Assembly: GCA_039029355.1 (NCBI GenBank)
Contig: JBCCGI010000140.1
Span: 1 to 14,586, forward strand
DNA length: 14,586 bases
Direction: 5' to 3'
DNA from: JBCCGI01 sp039029355
Lineage (GTDB): Bacteria > Planctomycetota > UBA1135 > GCA-002686595
Both the position numbers and the translations under genes were made by a program. Below the pieces are notes generated by a model that worked only from the letters and a program-made list of their open reading frames with translations, did no database searches and was not told where the DNA came from. How positions within the stretch are numbered: position 1 is the stretch's first letter; every line of letters starts with the position of its first letter. Positions 6,431-14,360 of this stretch are shown one piece after another.

Positions 6431-7447
6431 TCAGGCTCCTTCGCCGGAATATCCGAGCTTGCGCAGGAGCTGCCGGCCGAGGCCGCGCGGGTCGGCGGCG
6501 GGGCTGTCGGCGCCGCCCGCGAGCTCCACGACGAGCCGACACGCCAGCCGCTCGACGGCGCGCGCGGAGCGCGACTCGGGCTCGAACGCCACCACCGACG
6601 AGCGGTGGTTTACCGCGCGCACCACGGCGGAGTCGCTCGGGATCCACCCGAGCACGCGCGGCGCCTGGCCCAGGAAGCGCCCGCACACGTCGGTGATGCG
6701 GTGCTGCACGCGCTCCGCCTCGCCTTCGCTCTCGGCGCGGTTCACGACCAGCAGGGTGCGCGCCGCCGCGCGGCGTGTGAAGAGCACCTTGAGGAACGCG
6801 TAGGCATCGGTCATCGCCGTCAGGTCGGGAGTGGTCACGACCAGCGTCACGTCGCTCGCCTCCGCGAAGGCCATCGTCTGGCGCGAGATACCGGCGGCCG
6901 AGTCCACCAGCACGAAGCCGTAGTCGCCCTCGAGCTCGTCCAGCCCATGCGCGATCAGGTGCATCTCGTACGTCGAGAGGTCCGCCATGCGCGGCACCCC
7001 CGAGCCCGCTGCGATCAGGTCGATCGACGCCCCGCACGGCGTGCGCACGTCGCGCACCGCGTGCCGCCCCTCGGCGACGTCCAGCAGCGTCCGCTCGGGA
7101 GAGACGTCCTGGAGGATGTGCGCGTTCCCCACGCCCAGGTCCGCGTCGAGGAGGATCGTGCGCGCGCGCGCCGCGAGGAGCTGCGCGAGCGACGCCGTCA
7201 GGACGCTCTTGCCGGTGCCGCCCTTGCCGCTCGCGACGCAGAGCGACACCGCACGCGCGCACCGCTCCTCGGGCTCGGCCAGCCGCGGGCCGGGGCGCCC
7301 GGCGGGGGGAGGCGTGGAGCGCAGCCGCTCCGCCGCGCCGTCGCCGCCTGGCTCCGCCGCGGGAGGCGGGGGCGGCTCGGCCGAGGGCGCGCTTTCGCGC
7401 CCCGTCGCGAGGTTGAGGAGGCGCTTTCGGGCCTCGGTCCACTTCAT
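6431..7447 (-). CDS. FlhG/MinD-like P-loop ATPase (SIMIBI class, ParA/MinD superfamily)
   Basis: A 338-aa protein. It has a deviant Walker A motif SGKGGTGKS (73-81) with the signature Lys, then DADLGVGNAHILQ (101-113), Walker B VLVDSAAGIS (179-188), and VVTTPDLTAMTDAYAFLKVL (203-222). The last three blocks match FlhG/YlxH more closely than MinD. FlhG controls flagellar number and placement, but no flagellar or FlhF gene is near, so here it may place another polar machine. Residues 19-60 are a Pro/Ala-rich linker after a short basic N-terminus (MKWTEARKRLL). I chose ATG 7447, with weak GAAGAG 4 bp upstream. The frame extends upstream to ATG 7546, but that stretch has noticeably lower third-position GC and no conserved sequence. 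No C-terminal amphipathic helix is obvious. Confidence 0.88.
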   Translation of the reverse strand: MKWTEARKRLLNLATGRESAPSAEPPPPPAAEPGGDGAAERLRSTPPPAGRPGPRLAEPEERCARAVSLCVASGKGGTGKSVLTASLAQLLAARARTILLDADLGVGNAHILQDVSPERTLLDVAEGRHAVRDVRTPCGASIDLIAAGSGVPRMADLSTYEMHLIAHGLDELEGDYGFVLVDSAAGISRQTMAFAEASDVTLVVTTPDLTAMTDAYAFLKVLFTRRAAARTLLVVNRAESEGEAERVQHRITDVCGRFLGQAPRVLGWIPSDSAVVRAVNHRSSVVAFEPESRSARAVERLACRLVVELAGGADSPAADPRGLGRQLLRKLGYSGEGA

Positions 7448-7606
7448 CGGGCTCTTCGCTTGCTGCGCCGCGCACGCCGTCGCAGGGGGAACGCGCGGCT
7501 TTCGGGGGGGGGCCCAGGTAGGGGAGTGTGGACCCTCAGCTTGCATTTGCGACCCGCCGCGTCCAGCCCGATCCGGCGCGCGCGCGCGGGTCCCCAAATC
7601 GGGACG

Positions 7607-8479
7607 CTACTCGACCCCGCGGAAGGCCTCGATCTCCTCGGGCGTGAGGAGCGGCATCCCGTCGGGGGGCTGCACCGGGACCGGCAGGTCGTCCGGCGCG
7701 CGCCCGACCTCCTCGACCAGGCGCGACAGGGCGCTTTCGAGCAGCTCGTCGGCCTCGCGCGCCCCGGCGATCTCGCGCATCCGGCCGCGCGGCCCCACCG
7801 CGGCCCGCAGCAGGCCGCCCTTGGCGTCGAGCCGGGCCAGGAGCTGGTCCTGGAAGAACCAGGCCACCGACTCGGGCGTCGCCTCGAGGCGGAGCTCGTC
7901 GTCGAGCCGCGCCAGGCGCGAGCACAGGAGCCGCCCGACCTCTTCACGATCCGGAGGGAGCGCGGCCAGGAAGCGCTCGACCGTCGCCGGCGAGGCGTCG
8001 GCGGTGGGGTGCTGCTCGACGTGCAGCGGCACGAGGTAGGCCCGGTCGCCGGCGGCACTGCGCACCGAGCGCAGCTCGAGCAGCTCGATCCCACGGCCGA
8101 CCAGCGGCTCCAGCCGCGAGGCGAGCAGCGTATCGCCCGGCTCCAGCACGATCAGCACGCGCGGCTCCAGCGCCGGCGCGATGCGGCCGCTGCCGAGGTG
8201 GCGCGCGATCAGCCCCACGTGGTGGCGCGCGAAGGCGACGAGGTCCAACGCCTCGACCGCGGAGCGGTCGGCGTCCTCGCCGGCGAGGCGCACCAGCACC
8301 AGGTGTCCGGCGCCGTCGACGCCGGCGAGCTCGGCGTGCGAGCGCTCGTCGAACTCCAGCCCGCGATCGAGCACCTGGAGGCCCGGGAGCGCCGCTTCGA
8401 GCGCAGCTCCAACGGCTTCGAGGTCCTCCGGCGTCGGCTGCTCGGTGGGCGTGGGGCGTGGCTGGCTAGCCATCAACAT
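7607..8479 (-). CDS. Unrecognised 290-aa protein with a nuclease-fold-like N-terminal segment
   Basis: I do not recognise the family with confidence. After a Pro/Thr-rich start (6-17), residues 18-135 look like an alpha/beta core: LAGVDGAGHLVLVRLAG (51-67), a helix EALDLVAFARHH (76-87), then PRVLIVLEPGD (106-116) and a strand ELLELR (132-137). That order resembles NucS/DUF91-like PD-(D/E)XK domains, but the expected E-x-K is replaced by R64-x-A66, so catalysis would be unlikely. The second half is mainly helical and charged. It is cytoplasmic, with no signal peptide. The start is either ATG 8479 or ATG 8473 (ATG TTG ATG); neither has a Shine-Dalgarno sequence. It lies between ruvC (80 bp upstream) and the FlhG-like gene (159 bp downstream), on the same strand as both. 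Confidence 0.7.
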   Translation of the reverse strand: MLMASQPRPTPTEQPTPEDLEAVGAALEAALPGLQVLDRGLEFDERSHAELAGVDGAGHLVLVRLAGEDADRSAVEALDLVAFARHHVGLIARHLGSGRIAPALEPRVLIVLEPGDTLLASRLEPLVGRGIELLELRSVRSAAGDRAYLVPLHVEQHPTADASPATVERFLAALPPDREEVGRLLCSRLARLDDELRLEATPESVAWFFQDQLLARLDAKGGLLRAAVGPRGRMREIAGAREADELLESALSRLVEEVGRAPDDLPVPVQPPDGMPLLTPEEIEAFRGVE

Positions 8480-8504
8480 TATTGGAAGGAGCGGGCCCCG
8501 TTGC

Positions 8505-8522
8505 GGCAAGGGGGACCTTGCC
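8505..8522. repeat. Hairpin between ruvC and the unrecognised gene
   Basis: ggcaagg (8505-8511) and ccttgcc (8516-8522) form a perfect 7-bp stem with a 4-nt loop, ending 26 bp upstream of the ATG at 8479. No T-run follows on either strand. It may be a leader hairpin or processing site; the downstream start lacks a Shine-Dalgarno sequence. Confidence 0.35.
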
Positions 8523-8559
8523 ACTTCGTGAGCGGCGCCGGCGGGCGGCGGCGCGTCCG

Positions 8560-9111
8560 TCAGCGGCCGAGCGCGTCCGAGAGCCGCATGCGGTGCACGT
8601 GGGCCAGGGCTAGCGCCAGGGCGTCGCTCGCGTCGTCGGGCTCCGGCGGCCGCTCCAGGCGCAGGATGGTCGTCACCATGGCGCGAACCTGGTCCTTGGT
8701 CGCCCCGCCGTGGCCGCCGACCGCCTTTTTGGCCACCGACGGCGGGTATTCGGCGACGCTGCAGCCGCCCTCGGCGGCCGCGGCGAGCACCACGCCGCGC
8801 CCCTCGCCGATCCGCAGCGCCGACTGGGCATTGACCGCGTGGAAGGCCTTCTCGACCACCACCACGCGCGGCCGCAGGCGCCGGACCAGAAGGCGCACGT
8901 CGCGGCCGATATGAGCCAGCCGCTGCGGCGCGGGCGCCCGCGACCCGGCGCGGATTGCCCCGCACACCAGGAGGCGCGCGCCGTCGGTGGCGGCGACCAC
9001 CGCTCCGTAGCCGACCACGCGCGTGCCCGGGTCGATGCCGAGGATCACCGGCCACGGCGAGTCCGGCGGCACCAGGTCCTCGGGCAACGTGTCTTCCAGC
9101 TCGCTCCGCAT
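8560..9111 (-). CDS. ruvC: Holliday junction endonuclease RuvC
   Basis: RuvC resolves Holliday junctions by paired symmetric nicks, working with RuvAB in recombinational repair. The 183-aa protein keeps all four acidic catalytic residues: Asp27 in ILGIDPGT (23-30), Glu87 in VVVVEKAF (83-90), and Asp160 and Asp163 in DDASDALALA. KKAVGGHGGATKDQV (128-142) is the conserved substrate-loop region. It is slightly longer than typical because of about 20 extra N-terminal residues. ATG 9111 has AAGG about 8 bp upstream; no other start lies close to the conserved core. ruvA and ruvB are not adjacent in this window. It is divergent from ispD, with 60 bp between the two starts. Confidence 0.95.
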   Translation of the reverse strand: MRSELEDTLPEDLVPPDSPWPVILGIDPGTRVVGYGAVVAATDGARLLVCGAIRAGSRAPAPQRLAHIGRDVRLLVRRLRPRVVVVEKAFHAVNAQSALRIGEGRGVVLAAAAEGGCSVAEYPPSVAKKAVGGHGGATKDQVRAMVTTILRLERPPEPDDASDALALALAHVHRMRLSDALGR

Positions 9112-9161
9112 CGAAAAGCCTTCTTCCGCGCCTCGGGGCACCCTACGCTCATCCGGGTCGC

Positions 9162-9174
9162 GGAGAAAGCACTG
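9162..9174 (+). promoter_or_regulatory. Ribosome-binding site that points to a CTG start for ispD
   Basis: GGAG (9162-9165) followed by 6 nt and CTG (9172-9174) is the only well-placed Shine-Dalgarno/start pair in the ispD frame. No ATG occurs in this frame between the ruvC-overlapping region and Met23 inside the conserved AAGNSTRMG motif. GTG 9205 is the alternative, but it has no ribosome-binding site. Confidence 0.55.
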
Positions 9175-9900
9175 AGCCCCTCGCTGCCCCACCCCAGCGC
9201 CGCCGTGGTCCTGGTTGCCGCCGGAAATTCCACGCGCATGGGCGCCACGCCCAAGCGCAAGCCGCTTCTTGCGCTCGGCGGCGTCCCCGTGCTCGAGGTC
9301 ACCTGCGCGGCCTTCGCCGCCGCCGCGACCGTGGCCGAGGTGCTCATCGTCGCGCACCCGTCCGACGTCGAGGCGATCGAGCGCCTGTGCGCCGAGCGGC
9401 CGGCCCTCGACAAGGTGCGCGGGGTCGTGACCGGCGGCGCCGAGCGCGCCGACTCGGTGCGCTGCGGCGTGCGCTGGTGCGGCTTCGGCGTGGACGTGAT
9501 CTGCGTACACGACGCCGCACGCCCGCTGGTGCGGCCCGATCAGATCGACGCGACCGTGCGGCGCGCGGCCGACGAGGGCGCGGCGCTGCTCGGCGTGCCG
9601 GTGCGCGACACGGTGAAGGGCACCGGCGACGGACGCTTCGCCGAGCGCACGCTCGACCGCAGCTCGCTGTGGGCGGCGCAAACGCCCCAGGCCTTCGCCG
9701 CGCGCGCGTTCCGCGAGGTGCTCGAAGAGAGCCGCCGCGACGGCTACTCGCCCACCGACGACGCCGCCCTATGGGAGCGCTACCGCGGCCCGGTCGCGCT
9801 GGTCGAGGGAGACCTCTCCAACTTCAAGATCACGACGCCGGCCGACCTCGCGCTGGCGGAGGCCGTGCTCGCCTCGCGGCGCCAGGGAGCGCACCGGTGA
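9172..9900 (+). CDS. ispD: 2-C-methyl-D-erythritol 4-phosphate cytidylyltransferase
   Basis: IspD joins CTP and 2-C-methyl-D-erythritol 4-phosphate to make CDP-ME in the MEP isoprenoid pathway. The 242-aa protein shows the nucleotide-binding motif AAGNSTRMG (16-24) with basic residues at 28-30, VHDAARPLV (112-120), LWAAQTPQAF (166-175), TDDA (195-198) and NFKITTPADL (217-226). Start assignment is uncertain: CTG 9172 has a good ribosome-binding site, while GTG 9205 would begin directly at the first beta strand (MVLVAAG). The stop overlaps the ispF start by 4 bp (GTGA), so ispD and ispF are translationally coupled. The gene is cytoplasmic and divergent from ruvC. Confidence 0.94.
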   Translation: MSPSLPHPSAAVVLVAAGNSTRMGATPKRKPLLALGGVPVLEVTCAAFAAAATVAEVLIVAHPSDVEAIERLCAERPALDKVRGVVTGGAERADSVRCGVRWCGFGVDVICVHDAARPLVRPDQIDATVRRAADEGAALLGVPVRDTVKGTGDGRFAERTLDRSSLWAAQTPQAFAARAFREVLEESRRDGYSPTDDAALWERYRGPVALVEGDLSNFKITTPADLALAEAVLASRRQGAHR

Positions 9901-10382
9901 GCCTGCGCGTCGGCAACGGCTACGACGTCCACCGGTTGGCCGAGGGCCGACCGTGCGTGCTGGGCGGCGTGACCCTGCCCCACCCCACCGGTCCGGTCGG
10001 GCACTCCGACGGCGACGCGGTGCTCCACGCGATCACCGACGCCGTGCTGGGCGCCGCCGGGCTCGACGACATCGGGAGCCTCTTTCCCGACGACGACCCG
10101 TCGTGGAAGGACGCTTCGAGCGCGCGGCTCCTGGGGTTGGCCCTCGAGCGCGTGCGCGCGGCCGGCTGGGGCGTCGTCAACGTCGACGTGGTCGCCGTCA
10201 CCGACGGGCCGCGGATCGGCCCGCACCGCGCCCGCATGCGGGCGTCGATCGCGGACCTCGTCGGCCTGGCGCCGGACGCGGTGAACGTGAAGGGCAAATC
10301 GACCGAGGGCCTGGGCGCCCTCGCCGGCGGGGCGGGAATCGCGGTCTACGCGGTCTGCCTGCTGGAACACCGGCCCGCCTGA
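9897..10382 (+). CDS. ispF: 2-C-methyl-D-erythritol 2,4-cyclodiphosphate synthase
   Basis: IspF cyclises CDP-ME 2-phosphate to 2-C-methyl-D-erythritol 2,4-cyclodiphosphate with release of CMP. The 161-aa protein has normal family length. Its metal ligands are Asp10 and His12 (GNGYDVHRL) and His44 (HSDGDAVLHAITDA, 36-49). DDIGSLFPDDDPSWKDASS (57-75) and KGKSTEGLG (132-140) complete the active site; the last is a variant of the more usual KATTTE-type motif but keeps the key Thr and Glu. The start is GTG 9897, set by the 4-bp GTGA overlap with the ispD stop. As a product of adjacent genes with IspD, it covers steps 3 and 5 of the MEP pathway; ispE is not in the window. Confidence 0.96.
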   Translation: MSLRVGNGYDVHRLAEGRPCVLGGVTLPHPTGPVGHSDGDAVLHAITDAVLGAAGLDDIGSLFPDDDPSWKDASSARLLGLALERVRAAGWGVVNVDVVAVTDGPRIGPHRARMRASIADLVGLAPDAVNVKGKSTEGLGALAGGAGIAVYAVCLLEHRPA

Positions 10383-10484
10383 GCCGCGCGCTCCGAATCG
10401 CAGAGAGCGCCGGCAAGACCCCGGGCTCCGGTGCGTAAGGTGTCCTCCGCCTCGGAAACCGCTGGACCCCAGGAATCGCCCGGA

Positions 10485-11489
10485 ATGAAGCTGACCACCC
10501 TTGCCCTCGCCTCCGCCCCGCTGCTCCTGTTCGCACCGTCCGAGGGCGGCCTGCAGGCGAAGTACCGCACCGACGTCGGCTACACCTACACGCAGAGCGA
10601 CTGGTTCCTGATGGAGGCCAGCAACTACACCGTCTCGATCAACGGCGAAGAGCTGCCCGAGGAAGCGGCCGAGCAGATGGGCATCGGCTTCCCCCCGCGG
10701 CGGATGGACACGACCCAGGAGCAGACCACGTTCTACGGCGAGGTCGATGAGGGACGCCCGGTGTCCGCGCGGCGCGTCTTCGACACGCTCGAGCAACAGA
10801 CGGCCGAGGGCGACGAGGACGAGGATCTCGAGGGCGTGCTACAGGGCAAGACGATCGTGCTCGAAGCCGGCGACGGTGACGGGGTCCGGGCGGAGGCCGA
10901 GCTCGAAGACGAGGACGACGACGTCGACGAGGAGTTCCTGACCGGCCACCGGCTCACCTTCGCCGTCGAGGACTACTTCCCCGAAGACGACGTCGACGAG
11001 GGCGACAGCTGGGAGATCAGCGCCGAGGCCGCGCGCCGGATCCTCGGCCTCGGCGAGGACTCGGGTCCGAGCTACTTCGACGACGACGAGGACGACGAAG
11101 ACGGCGGCTTCGACGAGGTCCTGGACGAGAACGCCGAGATCGAGGGTCAGGTTACGTTCCAGTCGATCGAGGAGCGCGACGGCCTGCGCTGCGCGCTGCT
11201 CTTCGTCGAGCTGAGCGTCAGCGCGACCGACGTCGAGCTCGACCCGGACGACCTGGGCGGCGAGGACAGCTTCGGAGAGATGGACGTCGCCGCGCGCATG
11301 ACGGTCGAGATCTCCGGCACCGAGAGCGTGTGGTTCGCGCTGGACGAAGGCCACCCGGTCGCGTCGGAGGGCGAGACCCAGGGCACGATGGAGATGGTGA
11401 TGGAGCTCAGCGACGGCGAGATCGACATCGAGATCGCGATCGAGGCCGACCTCAGCTCGGGCCTCGAGTCGAACTGGACGGTCGAGTAG
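10485..11489 (+). CDS. Exported, highly acidic protein of unknown family (paralog 1)
   Basis: I do not recognise the family. The 334-aa protein has a signal peptide (MKLTTLALASAPLLLFAPS, 1-19) and then no further membrane segment. It is strongly acidic, with runs such as GDEDEDLEG (109-117), EDEDDDVDEE (141-150) and DDDEDDEDGG (199-208), as in calcium-binding or salt-adapted secreted proteins. Segments shared with the next gene are YRTDV (27-31), GDSWE (173-177), IEERDGLRCA (228-237), DEGHPVA (287-293) and EADLS (320-324), so the two are tandem duplicates. I chose ATG 10485 because it gives a proper signal peptide and has AGGA about 10 bp upstream; GTG 10431 in the same frame would bury it. 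It begins 102 bp after ispF, which probably holds its promoter, although I see no clear -10/-35 pair. It is likely periplasmic. Confidence 0.75.
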   Translation: MKLTTLALASAPLLLFAPSEGGLQAKYRTDVGYTYTQSDWFLMEASNYTVSINGEELPEEAAEQMGIGFPPRRMDTTQEQTTFYGEVDEGRPVSARRVFDTLEQQTAEGDEDEDLEGVLQGKTIVLEAGDGDGVRAEAELEDEDDDVDEEFLTGHRLTFAVEDYFPEDDVDEGDSWEISAEAARRILGLGEDSGPSYFDDDEDDEDGGFDEVLDENAEIEGQVTFQSIEERDGLRCALLFVELSVSATDVELDPDDLGGEDSFGEMDVAARMTVEISGTESVWFALDEGHPVASEGETQGTMEMVMELSDGEIDIEIAIEADLSSGLESNWTVE

Positions 11490-11497
11490 TCCGCGCG

Positions 11498-12457
11498 ATG
11501 AAGTCCAAGACGCTCGCCTGGTCCGCGCTCGTGCTGCTCGCCGCTCCGTCGGGCGAGCGCCTGCTGCCGCGCTACCGCACCGATGTCGAGTACCGCCACG
11601 AGGAGCTCCGCCGCTATCGGATGGAGCCCCGCGGGCACACCATGACCCTCAACGGGCGCGAGCTGCCGCCGGAGGAGGCCGAGCGGATTCGCTTCGAGTT
11701 CCCGGGCCACCGCATGACGCGGCTCCAGCGCACCACGACGCGCTACACCGAGGCGAACGACGGCGTCCCGCTGGTGGCGCGTCGCACGTTCGACGCGCTC
11801 GAGCAGCGGCGCACGGCGGGCGAAGGACCGGAGGAGGAGCTCGAGGGCGCGCTCGCCGGCGAGACCATCACGCTGCGCGCTGGAGGCGACGGCGAGGTCG
11901 TGGCCGAGCTGGAGGGCGGCGGCGAGGTCGACGCATCGCTCCTCGAGCGCCACCGCCTGGAGCTCCCGAACGCGCGCTATCTACCCGATGAAGCGGTCGA
12001 CCTGGGCGACAGCTGGGAGCTCGGCGAAGAGGCGCTCGGCGCAATCCTCGCGCTGGGCCAGCGCCAGGGCCCCAAGCTGTTCGAGAACGAGGGCGGCGGC
12101 TTCGGCGACGTGGTCGACCGCCACGCCGAGCTCGAGGGCGAGGTCACCTTCGAGGCGATCGAGGAGCGCGACGGGCTGCGCTGCGCGGTGCTCGTCGTCG
12201 AGCTCGCGCTCGAGGTCGACGACGCCGAGGTAGGGCAACCCGGCCCCGGCGGCCCGGCGACGCGTATGTCGGTCGAGCTCGAGGGCAGCGAGCGCATCTG
12301 GCTCGCGCTGGATGCGGGGCACCCGGTCGCCGCCGTCGGCGACGTCGAAGGCACGACGACGATGGAGACCGAGCTCAGCGGCGGCGATTCCGAGCTGGTC
12401 GTGAACGTCGAAGCCGACCTCTCGTTCGGCTGGACGTCGAGCTGGTCGGTCGAGTAG
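11498..12457 (+). CDS. Exported protein of unknown family (paralog 2)
   Basis: A 319-aa paralog of the preceding protein, 8 bp downstream and surely in the same transcript. It has a short signal peptide (MKSKTLAWSALVLLAAPS, 1-18) and then YRTDV at 26-30. Shared blocks run the whole length: RRTFDALEQ against RRVFDTLEQ, LGDSWELGEEA against EGDSWEISAEA, EVTFEAIEERDGLRCA, DAGHPVA, and the ending SWSVE against NWTVE. It lacks the long acidic runs of paralog 1 and is richer in Arg and His, so the charge of the two has diverged strongly while the core is kept. ATG 11498 is chosen for the signal peptide and the close spacing to the upstream stop. It has no clear ribosome-binding site, which suggests coupling. 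It ends 4 bp from the convergent ABC exporter gene. Confidence 0.75.
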   Translation: MKSKTLAWSALVLLAAPSGERLLPRYRTDVEYRHEELRRYRMEPRGHTMTLNGRELPPEEAERIRFEFPGHRMTRLQRTTTRYTEANDGVPLVARRTFDALEQRRTAGEGPEEELEGALAGETITLRAGGDGEVVAELEGGGEVDASLLERHRLELPNARYLPDEAVDLGDSWELGEEALGAILALGQRQGPKLFENEGGGFGDVVDRHAELEGEVTFEAIEERDGLRCAVLVVELALEVDDAEVGQPGPGGPATRMSVELEGSERIWLALDAGHPVAAVGDVEGTTTMETELSGGDSELVVNVEADLSFGWTSSWSVE

Positions 12458-12461
12458 GCGG

Positions 12462-14339
12462 CTACTCCGCCGCGCCGAGCTTCTGCAGGTCCCACAGCCG
12501 CGCGTAGGCGCCGCGGCGCCGCAGCAGCTCGTCGTGCGAGCCCACCTCGACCACGCGCCCCGCGTCGAGCACGGCGATGCGGTCCGCGCTCTGGATCGTC
12601 GCCAGGCGGTGGGCGATCACCAGCACCGTGCGGCCGTCCATCAGCCGGTCGAGCGCGCGCTGCACCTCGGCCTCGGACTCGGAGTCGAGCGCGCTGGTCG
12701 CCTCGTCGAGCAGCAGGAGCGGCGCGCCCTTCAAGAGCGCGCGCGCGATCGTGATGCGCTGGCGCTGCCCGCCGGAGAGGCGCGTGCCCATGTCGGCCAC
12801 GTCGGTGTCGTAGCCCTCGGGGAGCGCCGCGATGAAGTCGTGGATGTAGGCGGCGCGCGCGGCCTCTTCGATCTCGGCCTGGGTCGCCTCGCCCCGGCCG
12901 TAGCGCACGTTCTCGCCGATCGTCGTGTGGAAGAGGAAGGGCACCTGCCCGACCGTCGCGTAGAGCCGCGTCCAGTCGGCGACGCGCAGGTCGCGCAGGT
13001 CGCGGCCGTCGACGGTGATGCGCCCCTCGCTGACGTCGTAGAAGCGCGCCAGCAGGTCGACCAGGGTGCTCTTGCCGGCACCCGACGCGCCGACGAGCGC
13101 CAGCGTCTCGCCCGGGCGGATCTCGAGGTCGACCTCGGAGAGCGCGTTCTCGTCCGAGTCGGGATAGCGGAAGCTGACGCCCTCGAAGCGGATGCCCTCG
13201 CGGATGGCCTCGACCGGCTCGGCCCCGGGGCGCTCGGCGACGTCGGCCGACTCGGCCAGCAGCTCGCGCAGGCGCGTCGCGGCGCCGGACGACTCCTGCA
13301 CCCGCGTGAGCGACTTCGCGAAGGCCTTCACGTGGTTGTTCGCCAGCATGATCGAGCCGAAGAACACCATCATGTCGGCGCCGTCGCCGAACAGCCCGAA
13401 ACGAATGGTGAGCACACCGAGCACCAGCGTCAGCACCGCCAGCCCCGCGGCGCCGAAGAACGCGGTCCAGGTGTGCGTCAGCGCGATGTGGCGCACCATC
13501 CGCATCGAGTCCTTCATGTAGGTCTCGTTGATCTCGCGGTAGCGCTCTAGCTCGCGCGCCTCGCCCCCGAAGGCCTTGACGGTGCGCACGCCCAGGAACA
13601 TCTGCGACAGCGCCTGCACCGACGCTCCCAACGTTGTGAGGCTGCGCGTCGAACCGCGTCGCACCTTGCGCGCGAGCCTGGAGACCGGCCACGCCAGGAT
13701 CGGCAGGCACAGGATCACGCCGAGGGTCGGCCAGGGGGCGCGGTAGAAGGCGAGCCCGAGGAGCCACAGCACGAAGAACGGCTGCTGCACGAAGTTCTTC
13801 AGGGCGACCTGGATCGCCTGCAGCGTCGTGGCGACGTCCGCGCTGATGCGCGAGAGCAGGTCGCCGAGCTGACGCTGGTTGTGGTAGCGCAGCGACAGGT
13901 TCATCAGGTGCCCGGCCATCCGCAGGCGCAGGTCCACGATCATCTGGAAGCCGATGCGCCGCGAGATCCAGGTGAAGAAGAACTGCGCCGCGCCGGCCAC
14001 CAGCGCCAGCAGGAAGGCGACCACCGCGACCACCGTGAGCACGGCCATCCGGTCGTCGACCGCCAGCTCCTCGTAGGGCGTCAGGCGGTCGATGCCCGCG
14101 CTCTCGAGGAAGAAGACCTCGATCGCGTTGCGGTCCGCGGGCGACGCGGGGTTCTCCAGACCGCGCACCGACAGCCCCGGGAACAGCACCGTGTTCCAAA
14201 GCGGCAGCAGCAACGCGATCGGCGCCGCCTGGACGGCCGCCAGGATCGCGCCGAGGAAGAGGACCACCACCAGCCCCTTGGTCTGCGGGGCGGCGTGCGG
14301 CTTCAGGAGCTTCCAGGTCTCGCGGAGTTCGCCTGCCAA
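12462..14339 (-). CDS. MsbA-type ABC exporter, fused permease and ATPase
   Basis: A 625-aa half-transporter of type IV exporter fold that would work as a homodimer in the inner membrane. The N-terminal 350 residues hold the six-helix permease (first segment about 22-48, second after an unusually long, partly charged extracytoplasmic loop at about 50-95). The C-terminal ATPase has Walker A GASGAGKS (417-424), Q-loop VGQVPFLF, signature LSGGQ (521-525), Walker B LLLLDE (541-546) and the switch His in IAHR. The substrate may be lipid A or another lipid, or a peptide or drug; sequence alone cannot say, so I give no symbol. The start is TTG 14339; an in-frame TAA lies five codons upstream and there is no nearby ATG, so TTG is the only practical choice. 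It is monocistronic and convergent with the exported-protein pair. Confidence 0.93.
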   Translation of the reverse strand: MAGELRETWKLLKPHAAPQTKGLVVVLFLGAILAAVQAAPIALLLPLWNTVLFPGLSVRGLENPASPADRNAIEVFFLESAGIDRLTPYEELAVDDRMAVLTVVAVVAFLLALVAGAAQFFFTWISRRIGFQMIVDLRLRMAGHLMNLSLRYHNQRQLGDLLSRISADVATTLQAIQVALKNFVQQPFFVLWLLGLAFYRAPWPTLGVILCLPILAWPVSRLARKVRRGSTRSLTTLGASVQALSQMFLGVRTVKAFGGEARELERYREINETYMKDSMRMVRHIALTHTWTAFFGAAGLAVLTLVLGVLTIRFGLFGDGADMMVFFGSIMLANNHVKAFAKSLTRVQESSGAATRLRELLAESADVAERPGAEPVEAIREGIRFEGVSFRYPDSDENALSEVDLEIRPGETLALVGASGAGKSTLVDLLARFYDVSEGRITVDGRDLRDLRVADWTRLYATVGQVPFLFHTTIGENVRYGRGEATQAEIEEAARAAYIHDFIAALPEGYDTDVADMGTRLSGGQRQRITIARALLKGAPLLLLDEATSALDSESEAEVQRALDRLMDGRTVLVIAHRLATIQSADRIAVLDAGRVVEVGSHDELLRRRGAYARLWDLQKLGAAE

Positions 14340-14360
14340 GATGCGCTCAGGTTAGGCCAT

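Noticed and set aside
7448..7597. Longer FlhG-like N-terminus from ATG 7546 or TTG 7597
   Set aside because: The region has lower third-position GC, a C-run and Pro-rich non-conserved sequence; ATG 7447 gives a plausible N-terminus.
8710..9171. Upstream extension of the ispD frame to an ATG at 8710
   Set aside because: It runs antisense through ruvC and has no IspD-like sequence before AAVVLVAAG.
9112..9171. A sigma-70-like promoter in the ruvC-ispD divergent gap (TTCTTC, 17 bp, TACGCT)
   Set aside because: Only two of six -35 positions match the consensus; too weak to list.
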